This document shows positions 49,217-57,394 of a DNA stretch of 64,000 nucleotides, in pieces. Below the pieces are notes generated by a model. The model was not told where the DNA came from and did not search any database. It saw only the letters and a list, made by a program, of their open reading frames with translations. Location of the stretch: the NCBI GenBank assembly GCA_021769965.1, contig JAETRU010000011.1, forward strand, positions 45,340-109,339, given 5' to 3'. Position 1 is the stretch's first letter, and every line of letters begins with the position of its first letter. The translations under genes were made by a program, and so were the position numbers. The stretch is from Eubacterium sp. (lineage in GTDB: Bacteria; Bacillota; Clostridia; Peptostreptococcales; Anaerovoracaceae).

Positions 49217-49269
49217 GAAAAAACCTCTGGCCTGAAACACGAAAGAGTTTCCGTATTTCAAACCAGAGG
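49217..49269 (-). terminator. Terminator after HTH paralogue 2
   Basis: On the minus strand CCTCTGG plus TGAAA (49269-49253) pairs with TTTCA plus CCAGAGG (49236-49224), followed by six T. It is strong and separates the HTH gene from the membrane-protein gene downstream, which then needs read-through or its own promoter. Confidence 0.75.
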
Positions 49270-49279
49270 CGGAATTCCG

Positions 49280-49729
49280 CTATACATCTAACGGATCCAG
49301 ATCCAGTTCGTCCAGCATCATATTCACTTTCATCACACTGCATATTCCCTGATTGATGGCTACAGCGATTCGCACATCCCTGGCGTTTCTTGGATAGAGA
49401 GATGCCGCGCCGGCAATTTCCAGACCCTTCTGTGTCTCGCTGAAAGACATAGAAGCTCCGATACACAGCGCGAGGATCTTATCCCTCCCCGGTCTTTTCT
49501 TATTGCCGTTGAGGATATTATAAACATAATTCCTGCTGATGCCGCTGCGCCGGATCACATCCGATACTGCCAGTTCTTTTTCTGCTATGATATAATTCAG
49601 GTATTCATAAAAATATCTGAATTTCTTTTCTCCGTGATCTTCAATGAATCTGTCTGCCGCATCAGTATCCTGAACCCTCTCCAGCACCCGTGACAAGCTT
49701 CTCGTCGTGTCTTTATCTTTTTCCGTCAT
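49280..49729 (-). CDS. HTH protein of the kinase-associated family (paralogue 2)
   Basis: The 149-residue protein has FYEYLNYIIAEKELAVSDVIRRSGISRNYVYNILNGNKKRPGRDKILALCIGASMSFSETQKGLEIAGAASLYPRNARDVRIAVAIN, then LMLDELDLDPLDV-type end (MMLDELDLDPLDV). This arrangement (HTH, then LYPRN-RD block and a Leu-rich end) is common next to Ser/Thr kinases in Clostridia. It is divergent from the kinase gene at 49826, with 96 bp between starts. Substrate or partner of that kinase: inference. Confidence 0.85.
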   Translation of the reverse strand: MTEKDKDTTRSLSRVLERVQDTDAADRFIEDHGEKKFRYFYEYLNYIIAEKELAVSDVIRRSGISRNYVYNILNGNKKRPGRDKILALCIGASMSFSETQKGLEIAGAASLYPRNARDVRIAVAINQGICSVMKVNMMLDELDLDPLDV

Positions 49730-49750
49730 AATTCGTCCGCATCCTGTTTT

Positions 49751-49780
49751 TATATAAATTTCTTTACAGTTATGTTACAA
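49751..49780 (-). promoter_or_regulatory. Promoter of HTH paralogue 2
   Basis: On the minus strand TTGTAA (49780-49775), 18 nt, TATATA (49756-49751), 22 bp before the HTH start. Confidence 0.5.
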
Positions 49781-49825
49781 TAGAATTGATACGAAATCAA
49801 CATAGAAAGAAACAAAGGAGCTCCT

Positions 49826-50881
49826 ATGTCATTAGAAAATGAATTCCGGCTGTCATTTTATAAAGAGATCGCGGACATTGATCCCAAGCGGCAGATTCAC
49901 CTGGTCCAACATGTAGAAACCAGACGCATATACGTGCGCAAAGAGATCCCGCTGCATAATCTTGAAATTTTCCGTCTGCTGCAGCAAAAAAATTTCCCTT
50001 ATGTCCCTAAGATCATTGAATTGATTGAAAAGGACGGGCAGCTCGTCGTTATCGAACAGTACATCAGCGGGATGACCCTGCAGGAACTGCTTTCTCAAAA
50101 ACTTTTTACAGAAACCCAGACCCGTGAACTTATGCTTCAGCTTTGTCAGATCCTGCAGCCACTGCACCAGGCAGATCCGCCCATCATCCACCGCGACATC
50201 AAGCCGTCCAATGTGATGGTGGACGACAATAACAGGCTCTGGCTTATTGATTTCGATGCCTCCAAGCAGTTTGATCCTGATAAAGACCGCGATACGATTC
50301 TCATGGGCACCGCCGACTATGCCGCTCCGGAACAATTTGGATTCTCCCAGTCCGATCCCAGAACCGACGTCTACTCTGTCGGAGTCCTTATGAACAAAAT
50401 GCTCACAGGACATACGCCGCAGGATATGCTGTACGAAGGTTCCCTAACGCCGGTCATTAAAAAATGCACCTCTCTTCGCCCTCAGGACCGATATGCCAGC
50501 ACAGCTAAACTTGCATCCGCGCTGCAGAATCCTTTACGCTCGTCTTCTCTGATTCCGCCTGGATTCCGCCAGCGAAAGCTGAAGCATATGATCCCTGCAG
50601 CATTATGGTACCTTCTGATGACGGCCGCCACACTGACCCTCGAATTAGAATACGATAACGGCACGCCTTACACCGGCTTTAACTTATGGCTCAACCGCAT
50701 TTTCGCTTTTAGCATGTTCCTTCTCTGGACCCTGTATCTTGGAAATTATCTGGGGTTCAGAGATGGATTCCCTGTCAAAGCACGCAGTACATCGAAACTG
50801 AGAAACATTCTCCGCATCACGCTGGGTATATTTCTGCTTGGAATAATACCCTGCGCGATCTGCGTCACGTTAGAGCAGTGA
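49826..50881 (+). CDS. Transmembrane Ser/Thr protein kinase (Hanks type)
   Basis: The 351-residue protein has the kinase domain at 1-240 and three C-terminal membrane segments (about 254-272, 291-309, 328-348). Visible are the probable ATP-binding Lys39 (IYVRKEI), catalytic loop IIHRDIKPSNV (120-130), DFD (142-144) in place of DFG, and APEQFGF (167-173). The glycine-rich loop is not recognisable. There are no PASTA domains. Because the kinase is N-terminal and the TMs are C-terminal, it is anchored with the kinase inside. Divergent from the HTH gene. Confidence 0.9.
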   Translation: MSLENEFRLSFYKEIADIDPKRQIHLVQHVETRRIYVRKEIPLHNLEIFRLLQQKNFPYVPKIIELIEKDGQLVVIEQYISGMTLQELLSQKLFTETQTRELMLQLCQILQPLHQADPPIIHRDIKPSNVMVDDNNRLWLIDFDASKQFDPDKDRDTILMGTADYAAPEQFGFSQSDPRTDVYSVGVLMNKMLTGHTPQDMLYEGSLTPVIKKCTSLRPQDRYASTAKLASALQNPLRSSSLIPPGFRQRKLKHMIPAALWYLLMTAATLTLELEYDNGTPYTGFNLWLNRIFAFSMFLLWTLYLGNYLGFRDGFPVKARSTSKLRNILRITLGIFLLGIIPCAICVTLEQ

Positions 50882-50886
50882 TCGTG

Positions 50887-51240
50887 CTATCTCGGCGACT
50901 TAGGGCTGAAGATCAGTGATATGATATAGCCGAACGCGATCGCCACAGCCACGCCGGCGGCAGTGTCTTTGACCGCTCCGGTAATTGCGCCGAGGAAGCC
51001 GTCCTTTGCGCCTTCCATAGCTCCCTTCGCCAGAGCATAACCAAAACCGGGCAGCGGCGTCGTCGCCCCCTGATGAGCCAGCTGCACCAAAGGCTCATAG
51101 AGCTGGACCGCCTGTAGCACCACGCCCGCCACTACGAAGATAACCAGAATTCTCGGCGTAGTCAGCTTCGTCGTATCCATTAGGATCTGACCGATAACAC
51201 AGATCGCTCCGCCGATCAAAAAAGCATATATATACTCCAT
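50887..51240 (-). CDS. spoVAE: Stage V sporulation protein AEb
   Basis: The 117-residue membrane protein belongs to the SpoVA channel that moves Ca-dipicolinate into the forespore. It starts MEYIYAFLIGGAICVIGQILMDTTKLTTPRILVIFVVAG and contains PLVQLAHQGATTPLPGFGYALAKGAMEGAKDGFLGAITGA. The start has AGGAGGAG upstream; an upstream extension to 51438 is antisense to real coding. Its stop is 5 bp from the kinase stop, with no terminator between them. Confidence 0.93.
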   Translation of the reverse strand: MEYIYAFLIGGAICVIGQILMDTTKLTTPRILVIFVVAGVVLQAVQLYEPLVQLAHQGATTPLPGFGYALAKGAMEGAKDGFLGAITGAVKDTAAGVAVAIAFGYIISLIFSPKSPR

Positions 51241-51254
51241 ATTTTCTCCTCCTG

Positions 51255-52349
51255 CTAAAACTTTATCTGCCCGTCGCAGGCCTCCAGGACCACCGCGTGA
51301 GCGATACCCGGAATGCTCTCTCCCTGGAACGGGCTGATCGTCGACAGCATAGCTCCGGTAGACAGCAGCAATACCCGCTTCAGCTGGCCGCTTCTGAGTC
51401 TGCGAATGATGCTTCCTGAAAAGACAGACGCCGAGCATCCGCAGCCGCTGCCGCCTCCATGGACGTCCTGCGCCTTCCTGTCATACATCATAGTCCCGCA
51501 GTCATCGTACCGCTGGCGCACGTCCTTTTCCGGAAGCCCCGCGTCGATGAGAAGATCGCTGGCAATATCTTTGCCGATGTAGCCCAGATCGCCGGTCAGT
51601 ACCAGATCGTAATAAGACAGCGTCCGCCCCGTATCCTCCAGATGGTTCAGTATGGTATCTACAGCCGCCGGCGCCATGGCGCTTCCCATCTGATTGGCGT
51701 CCTTTACTCCGGCGTCTATGATCTTTCCTATGGTTCCGCAGTCAACTCTTATATTGCAAAGCTGTGCCGGATTTTGCCCGCCGTCCACCGCGCCGGTCTT
51801 CGACAGATCCGCCTTCTTTTCTGAAACGACCATGGCGCCGGCCGCCGTAGCCGTCCACTGCGCCGACGGCGGCCTTTGATTTCCATGCTCCAGCGGCATG
51901 CGGAACTGGCGCTCTGCCGTACAGAAATGACTGGACGCTCCGACGATGATGTTGTGGGCAAATCCGCCGTCGGTGAGCATGGATCCCAGCAGCAGCGACT
52001 CCGTCATCGTCGAACACGCTCCATACAGCCCCAGAAAGGGAAGATGCAGATCCCGCGCCATAAAAGACGAGGACATGATCTGGTTCAGCAGATCGCCGCT
52101 TAATACCAGATCGATCTCCTTCTTTTCTCTGCCCGACTTTTTCAGCGCCATAAGCATGGCGTCCTTCAGCATTTTGCTCTCCGCCTTTTCCCAGGTCTTT
52201 TCCCCGTTCATATCGTCCTCAAGAACAGAATCAAACCATTCCCGCATAGGTCCGGCGCCTTCCTTCTCTCCGCCGACAGCCGCCGCGCCGATCACATAAG
52301 GGCATTTCTCAAATTTTACCGTCTGTTTTCCTATTTTCTTCTCTGCCAT
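51255..52349 (-). CDS. spoVAD: Stage V sporulation protein AD
   Basis: The 364-residue thiolase-fold protein binds dipicolinic acid and belongs to the SpoVA complex. Visible are LGLYGACSTMTESLLLGSML, AVGASSHFCTAERQFRMPLEHGNQRPPSAQWTATAAGA (here IIVGASSHFCTAERQFRMP), LVLTGDLGYIGKDIASDLLI and GGSGCGCSASVFSG. It is longer than most SpoVAD proteins, by an insertion near 45-65 (DDMNGEKTWEKAESKML). Confidence 0.95.
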   Translation of the reverse strand: MAEKKIGKQTVKFEKCPYVIGAAAVGGEKEGAGPMREWFDSVLEDDMNGEKTWEKAESKMLKDAMLMALKKSGREKKEIDLVLSGDLLNQIMSSSFMARDLHLPFLGLYGACSTMTESLLLGSMLTDGGFAHNIIVGASSHFCTAERQFRMPLEHGNQRPPSAQWTATAAGAMVVSEKKADLSKTGAVDGGQNPAQLCNIRVDCGTIGKIIDAGVKDANQMGSAMAPAAVDTILNHLEDTGRTLSYYDLVLTGDLGYIGKDIASDLLIDAGLPEKDVRQRYDDCGTMMYDRKAQDVHGGGSGCGCSASVFSGSIIRRLRSGQLKRVLLLSTGAMLSTISPFQGESIPGIAHAVVLEACDGQIKF

Positions 52350-52358
52350 AGCGTCCTC

Positions 52359-52820
52359 CTAAAATAATCCGATGATCCAGTAGATGACGCCTACCGCCGT
52401 AGCCGAAGTGATGCCGCATACCAGCACCGGCCCCGCCACGCTGAAAAGCTTGGCTCCAACGCCCAGGACCAGACCTTCCTTCTTATACTCGATAGCCGGC
52501 GCGACCATGGAGTTGGCAAAGCCGCTGATAGGCACGATGACCCCTGCTCCGGCATGCTTGGCGATGGTGTCAAAGACGCCGAATCCGGTCAGAAGCTGGG
52601 CTAAAGCCACAATACCGATCGTCACATAGGTGCCGGCGTCTTTTTCAGAAATTCCCCGGGCCACCAGCAGATCGTTCACATACAGGGCGGCCGTGCATAT
52701 CAGTCCGCCGATGATAAAAGCCCGGAGCCCGTTGGCAAAATAGGCGGGACTGGGGGTAAACTGTTTAGAATATTTCTCATAAGCCTTCGCTACGTCTTTT
52801 TTACTGACTTCCTTGTCCAT
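52359..52820 (-). CDS. spoVAC: Stage V sporulation protein AC
   Basis: The 153-residue membrane protein is thought to be the mechanosensitive channel part of SpoVA. It starts MDKEVSKKDVAKAYEKYSKQFTPSPAYFANGLRAFIIGGLICTAALYV and contains GVFDTIAKHAGAGVIVPISGFANSMVAPAIEYKKEGLVLGVGAKLF. The start is chosen for AAAGGAAG 6 nt upstream; a longer frame to 52850 adds only basic residues. First gene of spoVAC-AD-AEb; a sigma-G promoter is expected upstream but I could not fix one. Confidence 0.94.
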   Translation of the reverse strand: MDKEVSKKDVAKAYEKYSKQFTPSPAYFANGLRAFIIGGLICTAALYVNDLLVARGISEKDAGTYVTIGIVALAQLLTGFGVFDTIAKHAGAGVIVPISGFANSMVAPAIEYKKEGLVLGVGAKLFSVAGPVLVCGITSATAVGVIYWIIGLF

Positions 52821-52933
52821 AGAAAACTTCCTTTCCCATTTCTTTTTCATTAGTATTTGGCAAAAAGAAAAAAATATGTAATCATGTTTTCAGCGGTAAA
52901 GTCGTGTTATAATACTTACGAGGAGGTACGGTT

Positions 52934-53557
52934 ATGAACAAAAAAATCATTCTGGCTTCATCATCGCCAAGACGGATCAATATGATGCGGGCACACGGAT
53001 ACGATCCTGAGATCTGCCCCGCCCATATCGACGAAACTCTGCCGGAAGACATCGGCATGGAGGACGCGGTCATGTTTCTGGCGCTGAAAAAAGCGCTTGC
53101 CGCGGAAACTCAAGCCGTCAGCGAGGGAAAGACCGGCAGCATTATCATCGCCGCCGATACCGTGGTTTTCAAGGACGAGATCCTGGGTAAGCCGCAGGAC
53201 CGCGCCGACGCCGCCCGCATGCTGCAAAAAATCAAAAACACCAGCCACTTTGTAGCAACAGGCGTTGCCATCGCCGCAGCCGGCGAAAACAAAAAAGACG
53301 TATTCTGTGATGTGACAAAGGTTTTCTGCAAAAACTTCACCGACGCCCAGATGAATGCGTATCTGGACACCGACGAGCCTTACGACAAAGCCGGCGCTTA
53401 CGCCATTCAGGGGTTCTTTGGCCGGTACATCGACCGCTGCGAGGGTTCCTTTGACACAGTGGTCGGCTTCCCGTGGGACCTGATCGAAGCAAAGCTGCTT
53501 GCTATGGGCGCTGCTCCCTCACAAGCCGCAGAGTCTGCATCATCAAAGGGCGTCTGA
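52934..53557 (+). CDS. maf: Maf-family nucleoside triphosphate pyrophosphatase
   Basis: Maf proteins hydrolyse dTTP, UTP or modified NTPs to monophosphates. The 207 residues start MNKKIILASSSPRRINMMRAHGYDPEICPA (SSPRR signature), then IIIAADTVVFKDEILGKPQD, TGVAIAA, and DEPYDKAGAYAIQGFFGRYIDRCEGSFDTVVGFPWDLI. AGGAGG precedes the start and TATAAT at 52908-52913 may be its -10. Convergent with a MATE gene. Confidence 0.95.
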   Translation: MNKKIILASSSPRRINMMRAHGYDPEICPAHIDETLPEDIGMEDAVMFLALKKALAAETQAVSEGKTGSIIIAADTVVFKDEILGKPQDRADAARMLQKIKNTSHFVATGVAIAAAGENKKDVFCDVTKVFCKNFTDAQMNAYLDTDEPYDKAGAYAIQGFFGRYIDRCEGSFDTVVGFPWDLIEAKLLAMGAAPSQAAESASSKGV

Positions 53558-53581
53558 CGGACTATGCCTTCAGCTCTTTGA

Positions 53582-54955
53582 TCATGCGGGCGTTTCGGCG
53601 TCCGTAATGATGTTGATCCACTTGCGGCTTTTGATCCGCGGCATGCAGACAGCGATTCTGATGACGTCTCCCACCTCCACCAGAAGCATCGCCACCGGCA
53701 GGCTGGTATGAAACAGCAGCACAGCCAGATACGCCAGCGGCACCTGAACACAGATATTGCAGATAAGCTCCAGTTTCATGCAGAATACGGTATCGCCGCC
53801 AGCCCTCAAAATGCCTACGATCGGAATGTATCCCAGCATCTTCGGCGTGATGGTAATGGCCATGGTGATCAGGGCCTGGATCAGCAGCGTATGGGTTGCC
53901 CCGGTAAAATGGTAGATACCCGCCACCGGACCGGACAGCAGAATCATGAAAACGGTCATGAAAATATTGAGAATGACAACGATCTTGATGGCCCGTCTGG
54001 CGTTCTGATAAGCAGTTTCTGTTTTTCTCTGGCCCAGCGCTTCGCCGATGAGCATGGCCGTAGCGTTGCCGATGCCGAAGTAGAAGGACTGCAGCATTTC
54101 ACAAACCACATTCGCTACCTGCGCGACAGCCAGAGCTGAAGTTCCCAGCTTTCCGTACGCCGCAAAGATCAGCGATACAGAAAGCGCCCAGCTCCCTTCG
54201 GTAAAGACCACCGGAACAGCCGTTTTCATAATGCGGAAAAAATATTCTCTGTTAAAGCTGAGCAGCGTTTTAAGTCCTGTTTTAAACGGGTGAGATTTTC
54301 TGGTATAGACAAAGATCAAAAGTGCGCAGAATTCAAAGATCCTGGCGATCAAAGTGGCAGCAGCAGCTCCTCTTACCCCCATATGAGGGAAAACGCCGAT
54401 GCCGAAGATCAGCAGATAATTTAAAACTGCATTGATGCACAACGCGATCGCATTGATGATCGTAGGCACACGCAGATTCTGAATCGCTCTGGAATTGTAT
54501 GAGATCGCTGAGGAAAGTCCCGAAAAAACATAGGAAAAACAGGCGATCCGAATATATTGGGTGCCATATTCGATCACCTGCCTATCCTCAGAAAACAGCC
54601 CGACGATTCCCGGCGCAAAGAAAAAAGCGATGACGGATACCAGAAGAGCAAAGATCACGCCCACCACGTAATCGATCCCCAGCACCTTCCTTACACCGTC
54701 CAGATCCTTAGCGCCCCAATACTGCGCTGTATAGACCGCAGCGCCGCTGTATAATCCGAACAGGGCTACCGTAAAGATAAAATATACCTGATTTGCGGCG
54801 CCTACAGCGGCCAGTTCCTGTTCACCGAGCATTCCGATCATCAGTGTATCGATCAGATTGAGTCCGATGCCGATCAGGTTCTGAAAGACTACCGGAACTC
54901 CGATCAGCATCATCTTTTTATAGAATAATTTATTGTCAAATCCTTTTTCCATCAT
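53582..54955 (-). CDS. MATE-family efflux transporter (1)
   Basis: The 457-residue protein has about twelve hydrophobic segments in two similar halves. MATE blocks: VPVVFQNLIGIGLNLIDTLMIGMLGEQELAAVGAANQVYFI near the start, GAAVYTAQYWGAKD, and in the second half VPVVFTEGSWALSVSLIFAAYGKLGTSALAVAQVANVV. It exports drugs or cations with Na+ or H+; substrate unknown. Its own promoter and a terminator-like leader hairpin lie directly upstream. Confidence 0.93.
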   Translation of the reverse strand: MMEKGFDNKLFYKKMMLIGVPVVFQNLIGIGLNLIDTLMIGMLGEQELAAVGAANQVYFIFTVALFGLYSGAAVYTAQYWGAKDLDGVRKVLGIDYVVGVIFALLVSVIAFFFAPGIVGLFSEDRQVIEYGTQYIRIACFSYVFSGLSSAISYNSRAIQNLRVPTIINAIALCINAVLNYLLIFGIGVFPHMGVRGAAAATLIARIFEFCALLIFVYTRKSHPFKTGLKTLLSFNREYFFRIMKTAVPVVFTEGSWALSVSLIFAAYGKLGTSALAVAQVANVVCEMLQSFYFGIGNATAMLIGEALGQRKTETAYQNARRAIKIVVILNIFMTVFMILLSGPVAGIYHFTGATHTLLIQALITMAITITPKMLGYIPIVGILRAGGDTVFCMKLELICNICVQVPLAYLAVLLFHTSLPVAMLLVEVGDVIRIAVCMPRIKSRKWINIITDAETPA

Positions 54956-54966
54956 TTCACCTGCAT

Positions 54967-55028
54967 AAAAATCTGCCCCGGCAAAACCGAGGCAAATTTA
55001 TTGTATCATATCTAAAGCTGAAATTCAA
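54967..55028 (-). promoter_or_regulatory. MATE promoter with attenuator-like leader hairpin
   Basis: On the minus strand TTGAAT (55028-55023), 17 nt, TACAAT (55005-55000). The transcript would start just before a hairpin, GCCTCGG (54993-54987) with CCGGGGC (54981-54975), then AGATTTTT (to 54967), and 12-15 nt later the start codon. A terminator-like structure between promoter and RBS suggests attenuation. Confidence 0.6.
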
Positions 55029-55081
55029 TAGAATGGAGTAACAATTTTTTCAGGAATGCTGCCTGCCCTGCTCAGGTTTTT

Positions 55082-55954
55082 CTAATCCCAAAGGCATATC
55101 TGTCTGGTATCCTCTTTGTCTTCAAATTCCCGCAGATACCGGAAAATTTTCTCGTTGTCATGGACAATTTTCGCCTCGCCGCACTTCTGCTGAAACAATC
55201 TCATCAGGCGGTCGCTGTTTGGACTTTCCAGCACATACTGCGTTCCATAAGTGCGTATATAAGTATCTTTGAGCCCCGGAAACAGCCGGTCCAGCTGAGC
55301 ATAGAAATATTCCCGATTCCCCTCACGGAGAGTCAGGCCCATACCGAAACAAATGATACCATAAACCTCTGCTTCTATGCACATATCCAGAATCCCGGAA
55401 ATGTTCTCTTCCGTATCGTTGATAAAAGGCAGGATCGGAGAAAGCCATACCACAGTGGGAATTCCCGCATCGCGAAGGACTTTTAGGGCTTCAAACCGCT
55501 TTCTGGTCGTGCTTACGCAAGGTTCGATCTTCCTGCATAGATTTTCATCATAAGTTGTCAGCGTCATCTGCACAACACATTTTGTCTTTTCATTGATTTT
55601 CTTCAGAAGATCCAGATCCCGCAGCACACGGTCCGATTTTGTGATAACGGTAAACCCAAACCCGTACCGGTAGATCAGCTGCAATGCCTTTCGGACATGA
55701 CCGAGTTCCATTTCTAAAGGAATGTACGGATCTGTCATGGAGCCTGTACCGATCATACACTTTTTCCGCTTATGGGCCAGCGCGTGCTCTAACAGCTCCA
55801 GCGCGTTTTCTTTGACTTCAATGTCTTCAAAGATGTGGTCCATATGATAGCACCTGCTTCTGGAATCGCAGTAAATACATCCGTGGGAACAGCCACGGTA
55901 CAGATTCATTCCGTTGTTTTTCGATAAGATGCCTCTGGCTTTTACGAAATGCAT
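55082..55954 (-). CDS. SPL-like radical SAM protein
   Basis: The 290-residue protein has the radical SAM cysteines in RGCSHGCIYCDS (Cys22, Cys26, Cys29), then MIGTGSMTDPYIPLE, YGFGFTVITKSDRVLRDLDLL and VVQMTLTTYDENLCRKIEP, as in the spore-photoproduct-lyase-like/Rv2578c family. It cleaves SAM to make a radical; the target is unknown (DNA repair has been suggested for relatives). The last MATE gene follows, with its own promoter. Confidence 0.9.
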   Translation of the reverse strand: MHFVKARGILSKNNGMNLYRGCSHGCIYCDSRSRCYHMDHIFEDIEVKENALELLEHALAHKRKKCMIGTGSMTDPYIPLEMELGHVRKALQLIYRYGFGFTVITKSDRVLRDLDLLKKINEKTKCVVQMTLTTYDENLCRKIEPCVSTTRKRFEALKVLRDAGIPTVVWLSPILPFINDTEENISGILDMCIEAEVYGIICFGMGLTLREGNREYFYAQLDRLFPGLKDTYIRTYGTQYVLESPNSDRLMRLFQQKCGEAKIVHDNEKIFRYLREFEDKEDTRQICLWD

Positions 55955-55990
55955 TGAACCCCTCTTTCTCAGTTTATCATTCAGCTGATC

Positions 55991-57364
55991 TTAAGCGTTC
56001 CCTTTGTCATGAGCCGCGTAGACCCGCTTGCGCACAACAAAGAATGCGCAGATAATAAATATCACGCCTGCGGTCCACGACAATGGCTCTGTAAATAACA
56101 AAAGCTTCGTGCTGGCAGACACCATTGCAAGTTTGGCGACCACGACCCGTGCTGCGGCTTCTAATATTCCCGATACCATGGAATAAACGGAGTTTCCGAA
56201 TCCCTGCACGATGCACCGGAAAACATTGAGCAGATATAGTATGATCATGCCGCAGGCGATAATGGTCAGCAGATTTTTTCCGATCTGCAGCGCAAGCTCC
56301 GCGTCTGTTTCCGCCGGATCGATGAAAATCTGCAGCAGGTATTCACGAGTCAGCAAAACAAAGGTAGTAACCGCTAATGCCAACAGGATCAGGATCTTCA
56401 GAGATGACCTCACCCCTGCTTCCATTCGTTTGATATTCCCCGCCCCATAATTCTGCGCTGTAAAAGTATTTGCCGCAGCGCCCAGCGACAGAGATGAACT
56501 TTCAAGAAGTCCAAACACCTTGTTGTTTGCCGTAACGCCCGCGACAAATACACTGCCCTGCACATTGGCAGCTGCCTGGTACATGATCCCGCTCGCGCCG
56601 ATCAGGAAATTCTGCAGCGCCAGAGGAAGCCCGAAACGGCAAAGTACGGAGATCATGGCCGGATCCAGTTTGAACCGGCTTCTGTCCAGATGCACATACG
56701 GCAGCTTTCGTATTTCAGAAAAGCAATAGATAAACGAGACCAGCTGCGAGATCAAAGTCGCGAAAGCCGCTCCGATGATCCCCATTTTAAAGTATAAAAC
56801 AAACAGAAGGTCCAGCAGAATATTCAGCGCCGCTGAAATACACATAGCGATCAGCGGTGTTCTTCCATTTCCAAGCGCCCTGAGGATCGCCGATACCATA
56901 TTGTATCCGATTACGATCAGCGTTCCTGCGATCATCGTCGTCAGATATGTGACCGCCCCGTCATAAATATCAGAAGGCGTTTTCATCAATGTCAAAATAG
57001 GACGGCAGGCGGCAAGACACAGGATCGTGAACAGGATCCCAAAGAACGCGCACAGCAGCGTCGACATGGCAATGACTTTGTTTAGGCCGTCGTAATCCTT
57101 TCTGCCGAAATACTGCGCGGCGTAAATGGCAAAGCCCTGGGTCAGTCCCTGCACCGCCCAGAGCAGCATCCAGTAGATCCAGTCCGTCGCTCCAACAGCA
57201 GCCAGCGCCTTTACGCCGACGCCGCGCCCGACTATGGCAGAGTCGACGATCATATAAAGCTGCTGACCTAAATTGGTCAAAATGAGCGGAAAAGCAAAGG
57301 CTAATATCAGCCTTGTCGGATTTCCTGCCGTCATATCCTTTGTTTTCGACATACTATTCTCCAT
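55991..57364 (-). CDS. MATE-family efflux transporter (2)
   Basis: The 457-residue protein has about twelve hydrophobic segments. Family blocks: NPTRLILAFAFPLILTNLGQQLYMIVDSAIVGRGVGVKALAAVGATDWIYW, GFAIYAAQYFGRKDYDGLNKVI, and GLPLALQNFLIGASGIMYQAAAN. It is not a close copy of the other MATE protein, with different N-terminal and second-half motifs. It lies 30 bp downstream of the P1-peptidase gene and is probably in the OPT operon. Confidence 0.93.
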   Translation of the reverse strand: MENSMSKTKDMTAGNPTRLILAFAFPLILTNLGQQLYMIVDSAIVGRGVGVKALAAVGATDWIYWMLLWAVQGLTQGFAIYAAQYFGRKDYDGLNKVIAMSTLLCAFFGILFTILCLAACRPILTLMKTPSDIYDGAVTYLTTMIAGTLIVIGYNMVSAILRALGNGRTPLIAMCISAALNILLDLLFVLYFKMGIIGAAFATLISQLVSFIYCFSEIRKLPYVHLDRSRFKLDPAMISVLCRFGLPLALQNFLIGASGIMYQAAANVQGSVFVAGVTANNKVFGLLESSSLSLGAAANTFTAQNYGAGNIKRMEAGVRSSLKILILLALAVTTFVLLTREYLLQIFIDPAETDAELALQIGKNLLTIIACGMIILYLLNVFRCIVQGFGNSVYSMVSGILEAAARVVVAKLAMVSASTKLLLFTEPLSWTAGVIFIICAFFVVRKRVYAAHDKGNA

Positions 57365-57394
57365 CCTGATACTTCAGAAACACCGCGCAAGTAC

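Noticed and set aside
53407..53751. Minus-strand frame between maf and the MATE gene
   Set aside because: It overlaps both real genes in another frame and shows no family features.
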